Shown: one piece after another, positions 16,540-24,928 of the stretch | Layout: every line of letters starts with the position of its first letter | Position numbering within the stretch: the stretch's first letter is position 1 | NCBI RefSeq assembly: GCF_001652265.1 | Contig: NZ_LWBS01000294.1 | Location: 5,200 to 69,199, forward strand | DNA from: Rhizobium leguminosarum | GTDB lineage: Bacteria > Pseudomonadota > Alphaproteobacteria > Rhizobiales > Rhizobiaceae | Length of the DNA stretch: 64,000 nt | Direction: 5' to 3' | Position numbers and translations under genes: made by a program | Notes under the pieces: model-generated | What the model saw: the letters and a program-made list of their open reading frames with translations, nothing else | What the model was told of the DNA's origin: nothing | Databases searched by the model: none

Positions 16540-17480
16540 TGCAGCTGTTCGACATCATTGCTTCCGCCGGGCTGTGGGCGGCAATCCTGCGGATCGCTAC
16601 GCCGCTGATTTTTGGCACGCTCGGGGCGCTGCTTTGCGAGCGCGCCGGCGTGCTCAATCTCGGCATCGAAGGCATCATGACCTTCGGCGCGATGATCGGC
16701 TGGCTTTCCGTCTATCACGGCGCCGACCTCTGGACCGGCCTGCTGATTGCGGCTCTGGCCGGCGGCGTCTTTGGCCTGCTGCATGCGTCGCTGACGGTGA
16801 CGCTCGGCCTCTCCCAGCATGTCTCCGGTCTCGGCGTGACGCTGTTTGCCTCCAGCTTCAGCTATTATGTCTTCCGCCTGATCGTGCCGCTTGCCAATAC
16901 TCCGCCCACCATCGTGCCGTTCCAGCCGATCGCCATTCCCGGCTTGTCGACGATGCCTTTCATCGGGCCGGCCTTCTTTACGCAGACGGCGCCGACCTAT
17001 CTTGCCATCCTTATTGCCCTGCTGATGGCTTACATGATCTTCCGCACGCCGGTCGGCCTTGCGATTCGTATGACCGGCGAAAATCCGCATGCGGCGGAAG
17101 CGCAGGGCGTCAATCCGATGAAGGTGCGCTACGGCGCGGTGATTGCCGGAAGCGCGCTGATGGGAATGGGCGGCGCCTTCCTCACATTGTCGGCGTTCAA
17201 CAGCTTCTTCCCGACCATGGTGCAGGGACGCGGCTGGATCTGCATCGCGCTCGTCGTCTTCGCCTCCTGGCGGCCCGGCCGCGCGCTGTTCGGCGCCCTG
17301 CTCTTTGCCTTCTTCGATGCGTTCCAGCTTCGGCTGCAAACCGCACTCAGCGGGCTCGTGCCCTATCAGCTCTTTCTGATGACGCCCTATATCCTTTCCA
17401 TTGCCGCCCTTGCCGTCATGGCTCGCCGCGCCCGCGTTCCACAGGCGCTGATGCAGCCCTATCGCCGCGGTGAACGCTGA
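16536..17480 (+). CDS. ABC transporter permease, BMP/nucleoside type (second subunit)
   Basis: Second permease (314 residues), YufQ-like. Family fingerprint RIATPLIFGTLGALLCERAG with VLNLGIEGIMTFGAM near the N-terminus; the coupling region is MTGENPHAAEAQGVNPMKVRYGA. About nine hydrophobic segments. The ATGA overlap with the first permease shows coupled translation. The downstream deaminase-like gene begins 26 bases later. Confidence 0.93.
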   Translation: MMQLFDIIASAGLWAAILRIATPLIFGTLGALLCERAGVLNLGIEGIMTFGAMIGWLSVYHGADLWTGLLIAALAGGVFGLLHASLTVTLGLSQHVSGLGVTLFASSFSYYVFRLIVPLANTPPTIVPFQPIAIPGLSTMPFIGPAFFTQTAPTYLAILIALLMAYMIFRTPVGLAIRMTGENPHAAEAQGVNPMKVRYGAVIAGSALMGMGGAFLTLSAFNSFFPTMVQGRGWICIALVVFASWRPGRALFGALLFAFFDAFQLRLQTALSGLVPYQLFLMTPYILSIAALAVMARRARVPQALMQPYRRGER

Positions 17481-17506
17481 AACCGCCCACACCCAATGAG
17501 GCTCCG

Positions 17507-18796
17507 ATGTTCGATCTGATCGTCAGAAATGCAAATCTCCCCGATGGCCGAAAGAGCATCGATATCGGCATCCAGGGCGGCAAGATCATCGCTGTTGAGC
17601 GCAATCTACAGGCGCAGGCGCAAGAAGAGATCGACGCGACTGGCCGGCTGGTCAGCCCGCCCTTCGTCGATCCGCATTTCCATATGGACGCCACCCTGTC
17701 GCTCGGCCTGCCACGCATGAACGTATCCGGCACGCTGCTCGAAGGCATCGCGCTCTGGGGAGAATTGCGGCCGATCGTGACGAAGGAGGAACTGGTCGAT
17801 CGTGCGTTGCGTTATTGCGATCTGGCGGTGACGCAGGGCCTGCTCTTCATCCGCAGCCATGTTGATACCAGCGATCCGAGGCTGGTGACCGTCGAGGCGA
17901 TGATCGAGGTTCGCGAAAAGGTCGCGCCCTACATTGATCTGCAGCTGGTCGCCTTCCCTCAGGACGGTTATTACCGCTCGCCGGGCGCAATCGATGCGCT
18001 CAACCGCGCTCTCGACATGGGCGTCGATATCGTCGGCGGCATTCCGCATTTCGAACGGACGATGGGGGAAGGTACGGCGTCGGTCGAGGCGCTCTGCCGC
18101 ATCGCCGCCGATCGCGGCCTACCGGTCGACATCCATTGCGACGAAACCGACGATCCGCTCTCGCGCCATATCGAGACGCTGGCTGCGGAAACCATCCGCT
18201 TCGGTTTGCAGGGACGTGTCGCCGGCTCGCATTTGACCTCGATGCACTCGATGGACAATTATTATGTCTCCAAGCTCATTCCGCTGATGGCGGAGGCCGA
18301 GATCAACGTCATCCCTAATCCGCTGATCAACATCATGCTGCAGGGCCGGCACGATACCTATCCGAAGCGCCGCGGCATGACTCGCGTGCGCGAATTGATG
18401 GATGCCGGGCTCAACGTTTCCTTCGGGCACGACTGCGTCATGGACCCCTGGTATTCGATGGGATCCGGCGACATGCTGGAGGTCGGCCATATGGCAATCC
18501 ATGTCGCGCAGATGGCCGGCATCGACGACAAGCAGAGTATCTTCGACGCGCTGACCGTCAATTCGGCGAAGACGATGGGGCTTGCAGGCTACGGCCTGGA
18601 CAAGGGATGCAACGCCGACCTCGTCATCATTCAGGCGAGCGACACACTGGAAGCGCTGCGGCTGAAGCCGAACCGGCTGGCGGTGATCCGCCGCGGCAAG
18701 GTCATTGCGCGGTCGGCACCGCGCATCGGTGAGCTCTTCCTGGACGGGCGCCCAGCACGGATCGACGGCGGCCTGGATTACGCACCTCGCTGTTAA
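17507..18796 (+). CDS. Cytosine deaminase-like amidohydrolase (CodA family) with Cys at the specificity position
   Basis: Cytosolic metal-dependent hydrolase (429 residues), clearly related to E. coli CodA along its whole length (PPFVDPHFHMDAT; IDLQLVAFPQDG; HCDETDD; INIMLQGRHDTYPKRRGMTRV; FGHDCVMDPWY). Metal and catalytic residues are all present at a constant offset of four from CodA: H57, H59, H210, E213, H242 and D309. The residue matching CodA Asp314, which faces C5 of the pyrimidine and limits bulky C5 groups, is C310 here. This points to a substrate other than plain cytosine, for example a C5-substituted pyrimidine. It is last in the BMP-transporter operon and followed by a weak hairpin. 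Confidence 0.9.
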   Translation: MFDLIVRNANLPDGRKSIDIGIQGGKIIAVERNLQAQAQEEIDATGRLVSPPFVDPHFHMDATLSLGLPRMNVSGTLLEGIALWGELRPIVTKEELVDRALRYCDLAVTQGLLFIRSHVDTSDPRLVTVEAMIEVREKVAPYIDLQLVAFPQDGYYRSPGAIDALNRALDMGVDIVGGIPHFERTMGEGTASVEALCRIAADRGLPVDIHCDETDDPLSRHIETLAAETIRFGLQGRVAGSHLTSMHSMDNYYVSKLIPLMAEAEINVIPNPLINIMLQGRHDTYPKRRGMTRVRELMDAGLNVSFGHDCVMDPWYSMGSGDMLEVGHMAIHVAQMAGIDDKQSIFDALTVNSAKTMGLAGYGLDKGCNADLVIIQASDTLEALRLKPNRLAVIRRGKVIARSAPRIGELFLDGRPARIDGGLDYAPRC

Positions 18797-18813
18797 GATA
18801 GGGCGCAAGCAAA

Positions 18814-18835
18814 AGGGCCGCGAAGCCGCGACCCT
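18814..18835. terminator. Weak bidirectional hairpin between convergent operons
   Basis: AGGGCCGCG-AAGC-CGCGACCCT forms an eight-pair stem with one C-A mismatch between the deaminase-like gene (ends 18796) and the convergent RraA-like gene (ends 18859). There is no clear T-run, so termination may be Rho-aided. Confidence 0.45.
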
Positions 18836-18858
18836 CCTCAATCCGCCTGGGCTGGAGC

Positions 18859-19557
18859 TTATTTCTTCGAGGCCTCGTAGAGCGCCTTGGTTTCGGCGTT
18901 CATCGGGTAGAGGCCGGGCAACGGCGTGCCTTCGTCGATCCTGGTCATGATCCAGGCTTCCATGCGCTCCTGTTCCGGCGCTTCGGCCAGCACCGCCTCG
19001 AGCAGATCGGCCGGGATCAGCACGGCGCCGTCCTGGTCGACGACGATAATATCGTCTGGGAAAACAGCCACGCCGCCGCAGCCGATCGGCTGCTGCCAGG
19101 CAACGAAGGTGAGGCCGGCGACCGAGGGGGGTGCTGCGACGCCGCGGCACCAGACCGGCAGGTTGGTATCGAGCACGCCGGCAAGGTCGCGTATGACGCC
19201 GTCGGTGACGAGGGCTGCAACGCCTCTCTTCTGCATGCGGGCGCAGAGGATATCGCCGAAGATGCCGGCATCGGTAACGCCCATCGCATCGACCACGGCG
19301 ACACAGCCCTCCGGCATCGCCTCGATCGCAGCGCGCGTCGAGATCGGCGAGGCCCAGGATGCTGGCGTCGCCAGATCCTCGCGGGCCGGCACGAAGCGCA
19401 GGGTGAAGGCCGGACCGACGATGCGCGGCTGGCCGGGCTTCAGGGGAACGGCGCCGCGGATCCAGACGTTCCGCAGGCCCTTCTTCAGAAGAACGGTTGT
19501 CAGGGTCGCCGTCGATACGGTCTTGAGGGTTGCTATCGCTTCAGCGCTGAGGGCCAT
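18859..19557 (-). CDS. RraA-like protein (HMG/CHA aldolase / RraA family)
   Basis: Cytosolic protein (232 residues) of the RraA/4-hydroxy-4-methyl-2-oxoglutarate aldolase fold. The family motif G-x20-R-D is seen around GDILCARMQKRGVAALVTDG...IRD; VDAMGVTDAGIFGDI and PVWCRGVAAPPS flank it. Members are either metal-dependent pyruvate aldolases or RNase E inhibitors. The metal-binding Asp after the Arg is kept (VIRD), which favours an aldolase or decarboxylase. It is longer than E. coli RraA (161 residues), like the versions found in sugar-acid clusters. It is transcribed after the SDR gene with a 27-base gap, and both are divergent from the LysR regulator. Confidence 0.85.
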   Translation of the reverse strand: MALSAEAIATLKTVSTATLTTVLLKKGLRNVWIRGAVPLKPGQPRIVGPAFTLRFVPAREDLATPASWASPISTRAAIEAMPEGCVAVVDAMGVTDAGIFGDILCARMQKRGVAALVTDGVIRDLAGVLDTNLPVWCRGVAAPPSVAGLTFVAWQQPIGCGGVAVFPDDIIVVDQDGAVLIPADLLEAVLAEAPEQERMEAWIMTRIDEGTPLPGLYPMNAETKALYEASKK

Positions 19558-19584
19558 CGGCTATCGGTTCCAATTCGGTTTCTG

Positions 19585-20370
19585 TCAGATGCTCTGGATC
19601 ATGCCGCCATCGACACGGATTATCGATCCGGTGAGATAGGAGGCGGGCTCGCTCGCCAGGAAGGTGACGACATTGCCATATTCTTCCGGTCGGCCATAGC
19701 GGCCGAGCGGAATGCTGCCGGTGCTCTCAGTGACGACATCATCGATCGAGCGGTTCTCGCGCATGGCCTTCTGTTCGTCGAGAAAGGTGATGCGGCCAGT
19801 GGCGATCCGGCCCGGCAGGACGATGTTGACGGTGATGCCGTCGCGTCCGACCTCACGCGCCAGCGTTTTCGACCAGCCTACCAATGACAGACGCAGCGCG
19901 TTGGAGATGCCGAGATTGGGGATCGGCGCGACCACGCCCGACGAGGTCGAGGTGACGATGCGCCCCCATTTGCGCGCCCGCATCTCAGGCAGCACCCGAT
20001 CGGTAATGGCGATGACGGAAAGCACCATGCTCTGAAAATACTGGTTCCAGACCGTCGGATCCTGACCGGAGACGGTGGTCGGGGCCGGACCGCCGGTATT
20101 GTTGACAAGGATATCGACCGGTCCGAACTGACGTTCGATTGCAGCGACATGCGCATTGATCGAACCGAGATCGGAAAGATCCCATTGCAGTGCCAGCGCC
20201 TTGCCGCCTTCGGATTCGACCGCAGCCGCGGTCTTCTCAGCAGCGGCGAGATCGATATCCGCCGCGGCAACTCTGGCGCCTTCGCGCGCAAGCTTCGCGG
20301 CAATCGCGCTGCCCAGTCCGCCGCCGGCGCCAAGCACGAGGGCCGTCTTGTCCTTCAGACCGAAATCCAT
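19585..20370 (-). CDS. SDR-family protein lacking the YxxxK catalytic pair
   Basis: Rossmann-fold protein (261 residues) with the coenzyme motif GAGGGLG (14-20), an acidic residue after strand 2 (AAADIDLA, suggesting NAD), NNTGG in place of NNAGG, and the PGRIATGRI segment after the active site. Where classical SDRs have Y-x3-K the sequence reads NLGISNALRLSLVGWSKTLA, with neither Tyr nor Lys at the expected positions. This resembles the BKR-like SDR subgroup known to lack the canonical tetrad. GAGGAGA stands nine bases before the ATG at 20370. First gene of a two-gene unit with the RraA-like protein. Reaction unknown. Confidence 0.87.
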   Translation of the reverse strand: MDFGLKDKTALVLGAGGGLGSAIAAKLAREGARVAAADIDLAAAEKTAAAVESEGGKALALQWDLSDLGSINAHVAAIERQFGPVDILVNNTGGPAPTTVSGQDPTVWNQYFQSMVLSVIAITDRVLPEMRARKWGRIVTSTSSGVVAPIPNLGISNALRLSLVGWSKTLAREVGRDGITVNIVLPGRIATGRITFLDEQKAMRENRSIDDVVTESTGSIPLGRYGRPEEYGNVVTFLASEPASYLTGSIIRVDGGMIQSI

Positions 20371-20467
20371 TCCGCTCGTCTCCTCGTATGGTCGAGCCAT
20401 CTTTCGGAGCAAAGGATTGCAAATAAAATATGGCTTCTGCTTCATTCAAGAGATAGAAAAACTATCG

Positions 20468-21340
20468 ATGGACACACGTTTTCTCGAAACTTTCATTGTC
20501 GTTGCCGAGCGGCACTCGCTGGCGGAGGCCGCCCAGCGGCTGAACCTCACGCCTGCGGCTGTTGCCCAGCGTATCCGCGCATTGGAGGCCGAGCTCGGGG
20601 TGCGGCTGCTGGTGCGCTCCGGCCGCGTGATGCGGCCGACGGAGGCGGGTTTTGCCATTCTCGAACGTTGCAGGGATCTGGTGCGCGCTACACGCGATCT
20701 GAAGGCGATGGCCGGTACCGCGACGATTTCGGGCGAGATGCGGATCGGGGCGATCAATACTGCGCTGACCGGCCTCGTTCCTGGCGTTCTCCACCGCCTT
20801 GCGCAGGACTATCCACTGATCGAGATCTTCCTCAAGCCGGGGGCGTCGATGGACCTCTATGCCGAGGTTTTGAACGGCGCGCTGGATGCAGCCTTCATTA
20901 TCGAGCCGCGATTTCCGATGCAGAAGACGCTGACCTTCAACAAGCTGCGCCAGGAGCCCCTCGTGCTGATCGCTCCGCGGGATTGTGAGGGGGCGGATCC
21001 GCTCGAACTGCTGCAGACCCTGCCCTTGATCCGCTACGACCGCAACCAGTGGGGTGGTCACATCGCCGACGAATATCTGCGAGAGATCGGCATCCGCCCG
21101 GTCGAGCGTTATGAGCTTGACGCGCTGGAGGCGATCGCAGTGATGGTAAACCGCGGTCTCGGGATCTCGATCGTGCCGGATTGGGCGCCGCCCTGGCCGG
21201 GGGGATTAGATATCGTCAAGCTGCCCCTGCCCCGCTCGTCCGCTATGCGCACGGTCGGCATCGTGGTGACGCGATCCTCACCGAGGGCAAATCTCGTCGC
21301 CGCGCTTCTGGAAACCAGCCGCGCGGCAATGGGAGCCTGA
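20468..21340 (+). CDS. LysR-family transcriptional regulator
   Basis: DNA-binding regulator (290 residues). The N-terminal winged helix (MDTRFLETFIVVAERHSLAE, then AAQRLNLTPAAVAQRIRALEAELGVRLLVR) is typical LysR HTH. The C-terminal periplasmic-binding-like domain (GEMRIGAINTALTGLVPGVL...) binds the inducer. It is divergent from the SDR/RraA unit across a 97-base AT-rich gap, the usual arrangement for control of the neighbouring genes. The ATG at 20468 is the only start that fits the HTH; the open frame upstream runs antisense through the SDR gene and is not expected to be translated. Confidence 0.93.
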   Translation: MDTRFLETFIVVAERHSLAEAAQRLNLTPAAVAQRIRALEAELGVRLLVRSGRVMRPTEAGFAILERCRDLVRATRDLKAMAGTATISGEMRIGAINTALTGLVPGVLHRLAQDYPLIEIFLKPGASMDLYAEVLNGALDAAFIIEPRFPMQKTLTFNKLRQEPLVLIAPRDCEGADPLELLQTLPLIRYDRNQWGGHIADEYLREIGIRPVERYELDALEAIAVMVNRGLGISIVPDWAPPWPGGLDIVKLPLPRSSAMRTVGIVVTRSSPRANLVAALLETSRAAMGA

Positions 21341-21346
21341 TCAATT

Positions 21347-21856
21347 TCAGGCGATCTTCTGGCGAACCGGCAGTTTCCAGCCGGGCCGGACGAAGTGGCA
21401 GGTATAGCCGTTCGGAATCCGCTCCAGATAATCCTGGTGCTCGGGTTCTGCCTCCCAGAAATCGCTGACCGGCACGACTTCGGTGACGACCTTGCCGGGC
21501 CACAGGCCTGATGCATCGACATCGGCGATCGTATCCCTGGCGACGCGCTCCTGCTCAGGGGTGACGTAGAAGATCGCCGAGCGGTAGCTCAAGCCGACAT
21601 CGTTACCCTGGCGGTTGCGTGTGCTCGGGTCGTGGATCTGGAAGAAGAATTCGAGGATTTCCCGATAGCTGATCCTTGCGGGGTCGAAGACGATCTCGAT
21701 CGCCTCGGCATGGGTTCCGTGGTTGCGGTAGGTGGCATTCGGCACATCGCCACCGGTATAGCCGACGCGGGTCGAAATCACGCCCTTATATCGGCGGATG
21801 AGGTCCTGCATGCCCCAGAAGCAACCACCGGCGAGCACTGCACGTTCTTCGGTCAT
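21347..21856 (-). CDS. msrA: Peptide-methionine (S)-S-oxide reductase MsrA
   Basis: Cytosolic repair enzyme (169 residues) that reduces methionine-S-sulfoxide. The catalytic motif GGCFWG is at residues 10-15 with the nucleophilic Cys12. Further family blocks are [52 protein letters not shown] and [19 protein letters not shown] in normal order. No resolving Cys pair is seen at the C-terminus (only YTCHF). AAGGAGAT precedes the ATG at 21856. It converges with the LysR gene with six bases between stops. Confidence 0.96.
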   Translation of the reverse strand: MTEERAVLAGGCFWGMQDLIRRYKGVISTRVGYTGGDVPNATYRNHGTHAEAIEIVFDPARISYREILEFFFQIHDPSTRNRQGNDVGLSYRSAIFYVTPEQERVARDTIADVDASGLWPGKVVTEVVPVSDFWEAEPEHQDYLERIPNGYTCHFVRPGWKLPVRQKIA

Positions 21857-22043
21857 TGGATATCTCCTTTTCCGCAAGAGATAGTATCTCCTGCCGCCGA
21901 TTTCCACACGGTGCAAAGAGCACAGCTGTGCAATTTGCCTGCGGATAGGCCCGATCCTGTCATGTCGATGTTACGCGCCGGCGCTAGCAAGGCCTCAGAC
22001 AATCCTGCGGAGGCTGAGCCTCGACACCTGATGGAGACGGGTT

Positions 22044-23189
22044 ATGAATAGACGCGAATTTCTGATCACATCGTCAGCTGCAGCCGGTCTGCTCGGTCTT
22101 CCGCGTTTCGCATCGGCTGCGGCCGGCACGATCGATCTCTACAGCGGTTCGGATGCCAACATCGTCGACCTCTGGAACAACGTCATCCGCCTGGCCTTCG
22201 AAAAGGCGCATCCGGGTGTTGCCCTGAAGGTCACCGATGCGGGCGACAATAATGGTCTGCGCGCCATCGCCGACCGTGCGCTCGCCGCGCTGAAGACGAA
22301 GACGGATCCGCAGTCCGACCTTTTCGAGCAATTCGATCCGCGCCTGCCGTCCGGCGGCATCGATGCCGGGCTTTGGACCAAGTTCTCCGGCGAGAACATC
22401 GAGGGCTACGACCATATCAACCCGCTTGCCTTCGACACACCCTACTCGCTGCCCTATCGCGGTTCGCAGGTCCTTCTCGCCTACGACACGACCAAGCTCG
22501 ATCCGAAGGATGCGCCGAAGAGCTGGGATCAGCTCACCGCCTGGATCAAGGCCAATCCGGGCCAGTTCATCTACAACCGTCCTGACAAGGGCGGTTCGGG
22601 CGGAAACTTCGTCCGCCGCGCGATCCATGAGGCCAATGGCCGCGATCCGAAGAAGTTCAAGATCGACAATTTCACCGCCGACTTCGCCACTGAGACGCTG
22701 ACGCCGGCCTGGAAGATCCTCAACGACCTCGCCCCGACGCTTTACGACAAGGGCGCCTATACCGCCGGCAACACCCAGTCGATCCAGCTGCTGGCCCAGG
22801 GCGTCGTCACCATGGTGCCGGTTTGGTCGGACCAGGTGCTGCAGGCGATCTCCCAGGGCGTGCTGCCTGATACGACCGGCCTCGTGCAGCTTACCGATCT
22901 CGCCCTTTGCGGCGGCTTCTCCAGCATCACCGTGTTCTCGAACGGCGCCAACAAGGATGCGGCGCTGAAGCTGGCTGCATTCATGCTGACGAAGGAAATG
23001 CAGGAAGCGATCATCACCGAGATCGGCGGCTTCCCCGCCATCTCGTGGGACCACATTTCCGACGACCTCCGCAAGAAATATGCCGACGTCATTCCCTCAA
23101 CCATTCCGACCTTCCCGGGCGGCGATTGGGAAAAGGCGATCGCCGACGGCTGGTACCGCAACGTTGCGCCGGGCATCAGCCGCACCTGA
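22044..23189 (+). CDS. ABC transporter substrate-binding protein, polyamine/iron/thiamine type (SBP family 1)
   Basis: Exported binding protein (381 residues). A twin-arginine leader (MNRREFLITSSAAAGLLGL, cleavage near ASAAA) precedes a class-II SBP body: TIDLYSGSDANIVDLWNNVI, then DTPYSLPYRGSQVLLAYDTTKL with DPKDAPKSWDQLTAW, typical of PotD/YnjB-like proteins in which a hinge follows a near-N-terminal domain. The gene starts a four-gene importer operon; its TGA overlaps the first permease ATG as TGATG. The ligand is not identifiable; YnjBCD-like and spermidine/putrescine systems are the nearest by architecture. Confidence 0.9.
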   Translation: MNRREFLITSSAAAGLLGLPRFASAAAGTIDLYSGSDANIVDLWNNVIRLAFEKAHPGVALKVTDAGDNNGLRAIADRALAALKTKTDPQSDLFEQFDPRLPSGGIDAGLWTKFSGENIEGYDHINPLAFDTPYSLPYRGSQVLLAYDTTKLDPKDAPKSWDQLTAWIKANPGQFIYNRPDKGGSGGNFVRRAIHEANGRDPKKFKIDNFTADFATETLTPAWKILNDLAPTLYDKGAYTAGNTQSIQLLAQGVVTMVPVWSDQVLQAISQGVLPDTTGLVQLTDLALCGGFSSITVFSNGANKDAALKLAAFMLTKEMQEAIITEIGGFPAISWDHISDDLRKKYADVIPSTIPTFPGGDWEKAIADGWYRNVAPGISRT

Positions 23190-24079
23190 TGTCCACTGAC
23201 ACTGCGCCGGCGGTTCTGCGCCGTCCCCGATCCATCAACAGGGGGAGTTCGATCGGGCTCCTCCTCATTGTCCTGCCGGTCCTCCTGCTCGCATGGCTGA
23301 TCGTCTTTCCGATCTTTTCGGCGGTTGTCGGCACGATCTTCGTTCGAGGCCCTGACGGCGCGACGGAGTTTTCTGTTGCCTCCTACCGCTTCTTCTTCAC
23401 CGACGGCTACAGCCTCGGCAATCTATGGCTGACGCTCTGGACGACTGCCGTCTGCGGCATTCTGCTTCTGGCGATCGGTCTTCCGATCGCGATCTACCTC
23501 CGGTTTTCGCAGGGGCGTCTCGCCGCCTATGTGCAGGCTCTCGCAATCTTCCCGATGTTCGTGCCGTCGATCATTCTGGCCTATGCGCTGATCCGCACCA
23601 TCGGTCCGAACGGCACCGTCGACCTGCTGCTGAACGCCATCGGCCTGCCCAAGCTGCGTACGCCCTATCTGACGCCGTGGGGGCCGGTCATCGGCCTCGT
23701 CTGGGACAATCTTCCCTTGACGGTGCTGATGCTGACGGCGGGGCTTTCCTCCGTCTCGAACAGCGCGATCGAAGCCGCCCGCGATGTCGGCGCAGGCCCG
23801 CTCCGGGTGTTCATCTCGATCATTCTGCCGCGCATGGGCAATTCCCTGCTGGTGACCGCGTCCTTCGCCGTGCTCGGCATCTTCTCCGCCTTCACCCTGC
23901 CTTATGTGCTCGGCTCGGCATCGCCGGAGATGATGGGGCCGTTCATGCAGCGTACCTTCGCCGACATGAACGACCCGCTGAACGCCATGACCCAGGCCGT
24001 CGTCACATTCGGCTTCTGCCTGGTCTTCGGTATCTTCTGTATCAGGTCGATCGCCCGCAACCGCGAGGCCCAGCCATGA
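23189..24079 (+). CDS. ABC transporter permease (PotB/YnjC-type, first subunit)
   Basis: Inner-membrane permease (296 residues, about six helices). N-terminal helix at about 22-48; the coupling loop is SNSAIEAARDVGAGPLRVF followed by ILPRMGNSLL, the EAA motif with its conserved Gly. The ATG at 23189 overlaps the stop of the binding-protein gene. An open frame extends further upstream inside that gene but has no merit as a start. It pairs with the next permease (ATGA overlap). Confidence 0.92.
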   Translation: MSTDTAPAVLRRPRSINRGSSIGLLLIVLPVLLLAWLIVFPIFSAVVGTIFVRGPDGATEFSVASYRFFFTDGYSLGNLWLTLWTTAVCGILLLAIGLPIAIYLRFSQGRLAAYVQALAIFPMFVPSIILAYALIRTIGPNGTVDLLLNAIGLPKLRTPYLTPWGPVIGLVWDNLPLTVLMLTAGLSSVSNSAIEAARDVGAGPLRVFISIILPRMGNSLLVTASFAVLGIFSAFTLPYVLGSASPEMMGPFMQRTFADMNDPLNAMTQAVVTFGFCLVFGIFCIRSIARNREAQP

Positions 24080-24903
24080 GTGCCGGCAGATCGAGCTTCG
24101 GCCTGCGATTCGACTGGATCGGCATGCTCTTTGCGTGCCTGCTGACGTTGTTCATCGCGCTGCCGCTGATCGTCGTCGGAACATGGGCCTTCACCGAAGT
24201 CTGGCGTTATCCATCGGTGATCCCGCAGCAATTCGGCCTGCGTTTCTGGGGCCAGACGCTGGCGCGCGGGGATGTCTGGGACGCGCTCTTCCTCAGCCTG
24301 CGGTTGACGACGACGGTCACCATTCTTTCCGCCGCGATCTGCCTTCCCGCGGCTTACGCCTTCGCCCGCATGCGTTTTCCCGGCAGGAACATCCTGTTCT
24401 TGTCGTTCCTCGCATCGCATGCCTTTCCGAAATTCGGCCTGCTCGTCGCCATTGCCGGTATCTTCCTGCAGCTCGGCCTGATCAGCACTTTCTGGGGCGT
24501 CGTGCTGATCCAGCTGGTTGGCACGCTGATGCTGATGATCTGGATCCCGGTCGCAGCCTTCCAGAATGTCGACCGGCGCATGGAAGAGGCGGCGCGCGAT
24601 GCCGGTGCCACGCCGCTGCGCGTCTTCTGGTCGATCACCCTGCCGCAGGCCGGACCGACGATAGCAGCCGCACTGCTTTTGACCTTCGTCGGCACCTTCT
24701 ACGAGACCGAAGGCGCCTGGCTGATCGGCGCGCCTCAGGTCCGCACCATGCCGGTGCTGATGATCAGCTTCATCAACAATCAGATCGTCGTACAATACGG
24801 CGCCGTACTGTCAGTCATGCTGTGGGTGCCGTCCTTCATCGCGTTGATGTTTGCCCGCCGCGTGATCGGCACCGGCTCCTTTGCGAGAGGCTTCGGCGCG
24901 TGA
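24076..24903 (+). CDS. ABC transporter permease (PotC/YnjC-type, second subunit)
   Basis: Second permease (275 residues, six helices). EAA loop: NVDRRMEEAARDAGATPLRVFWSITLPQ. It starts at MSAGRSSFGLRFD, where ATG overlaps the stop of the first permease (24076-24079). A 25-base gap with GGGAAGG leads to the ATPase gene. Confidence 0.92.
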   Translation: MSAGRSSFGLRFDWIGMLFACLLTLFIALPLIVVGTWAFTEVWRYPSVIPQQFGLRFWGQTLARGDVWDALFLSLRLTTTVTILSAAICLPAAYAFARMRFPGRNILFLSFLASHAFPKFGLLVAIAGIFLQLGLISTFWGVVLIQLVGTLMLMIWIPVAAFQNVDRRMEEAARDAGATPLRVFWSITLPQAGPTIAAALLLTFVGTFYETEGAWLIGAPQVRTMPVLMISFINNQIVVQYGAVLSVMLWVPSFIALMFARRVIGTGSFARGFGA

Positions 24904-24928
24904 GGTTAATTCAGGGAAGGGTTTGAGA

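Noticed and set aside
20156..20467. Upstream extension of the LysR gene
   Set aside because: It runs antisense through the SDR gene and the divergent promoter; the HTH starts at 20468.
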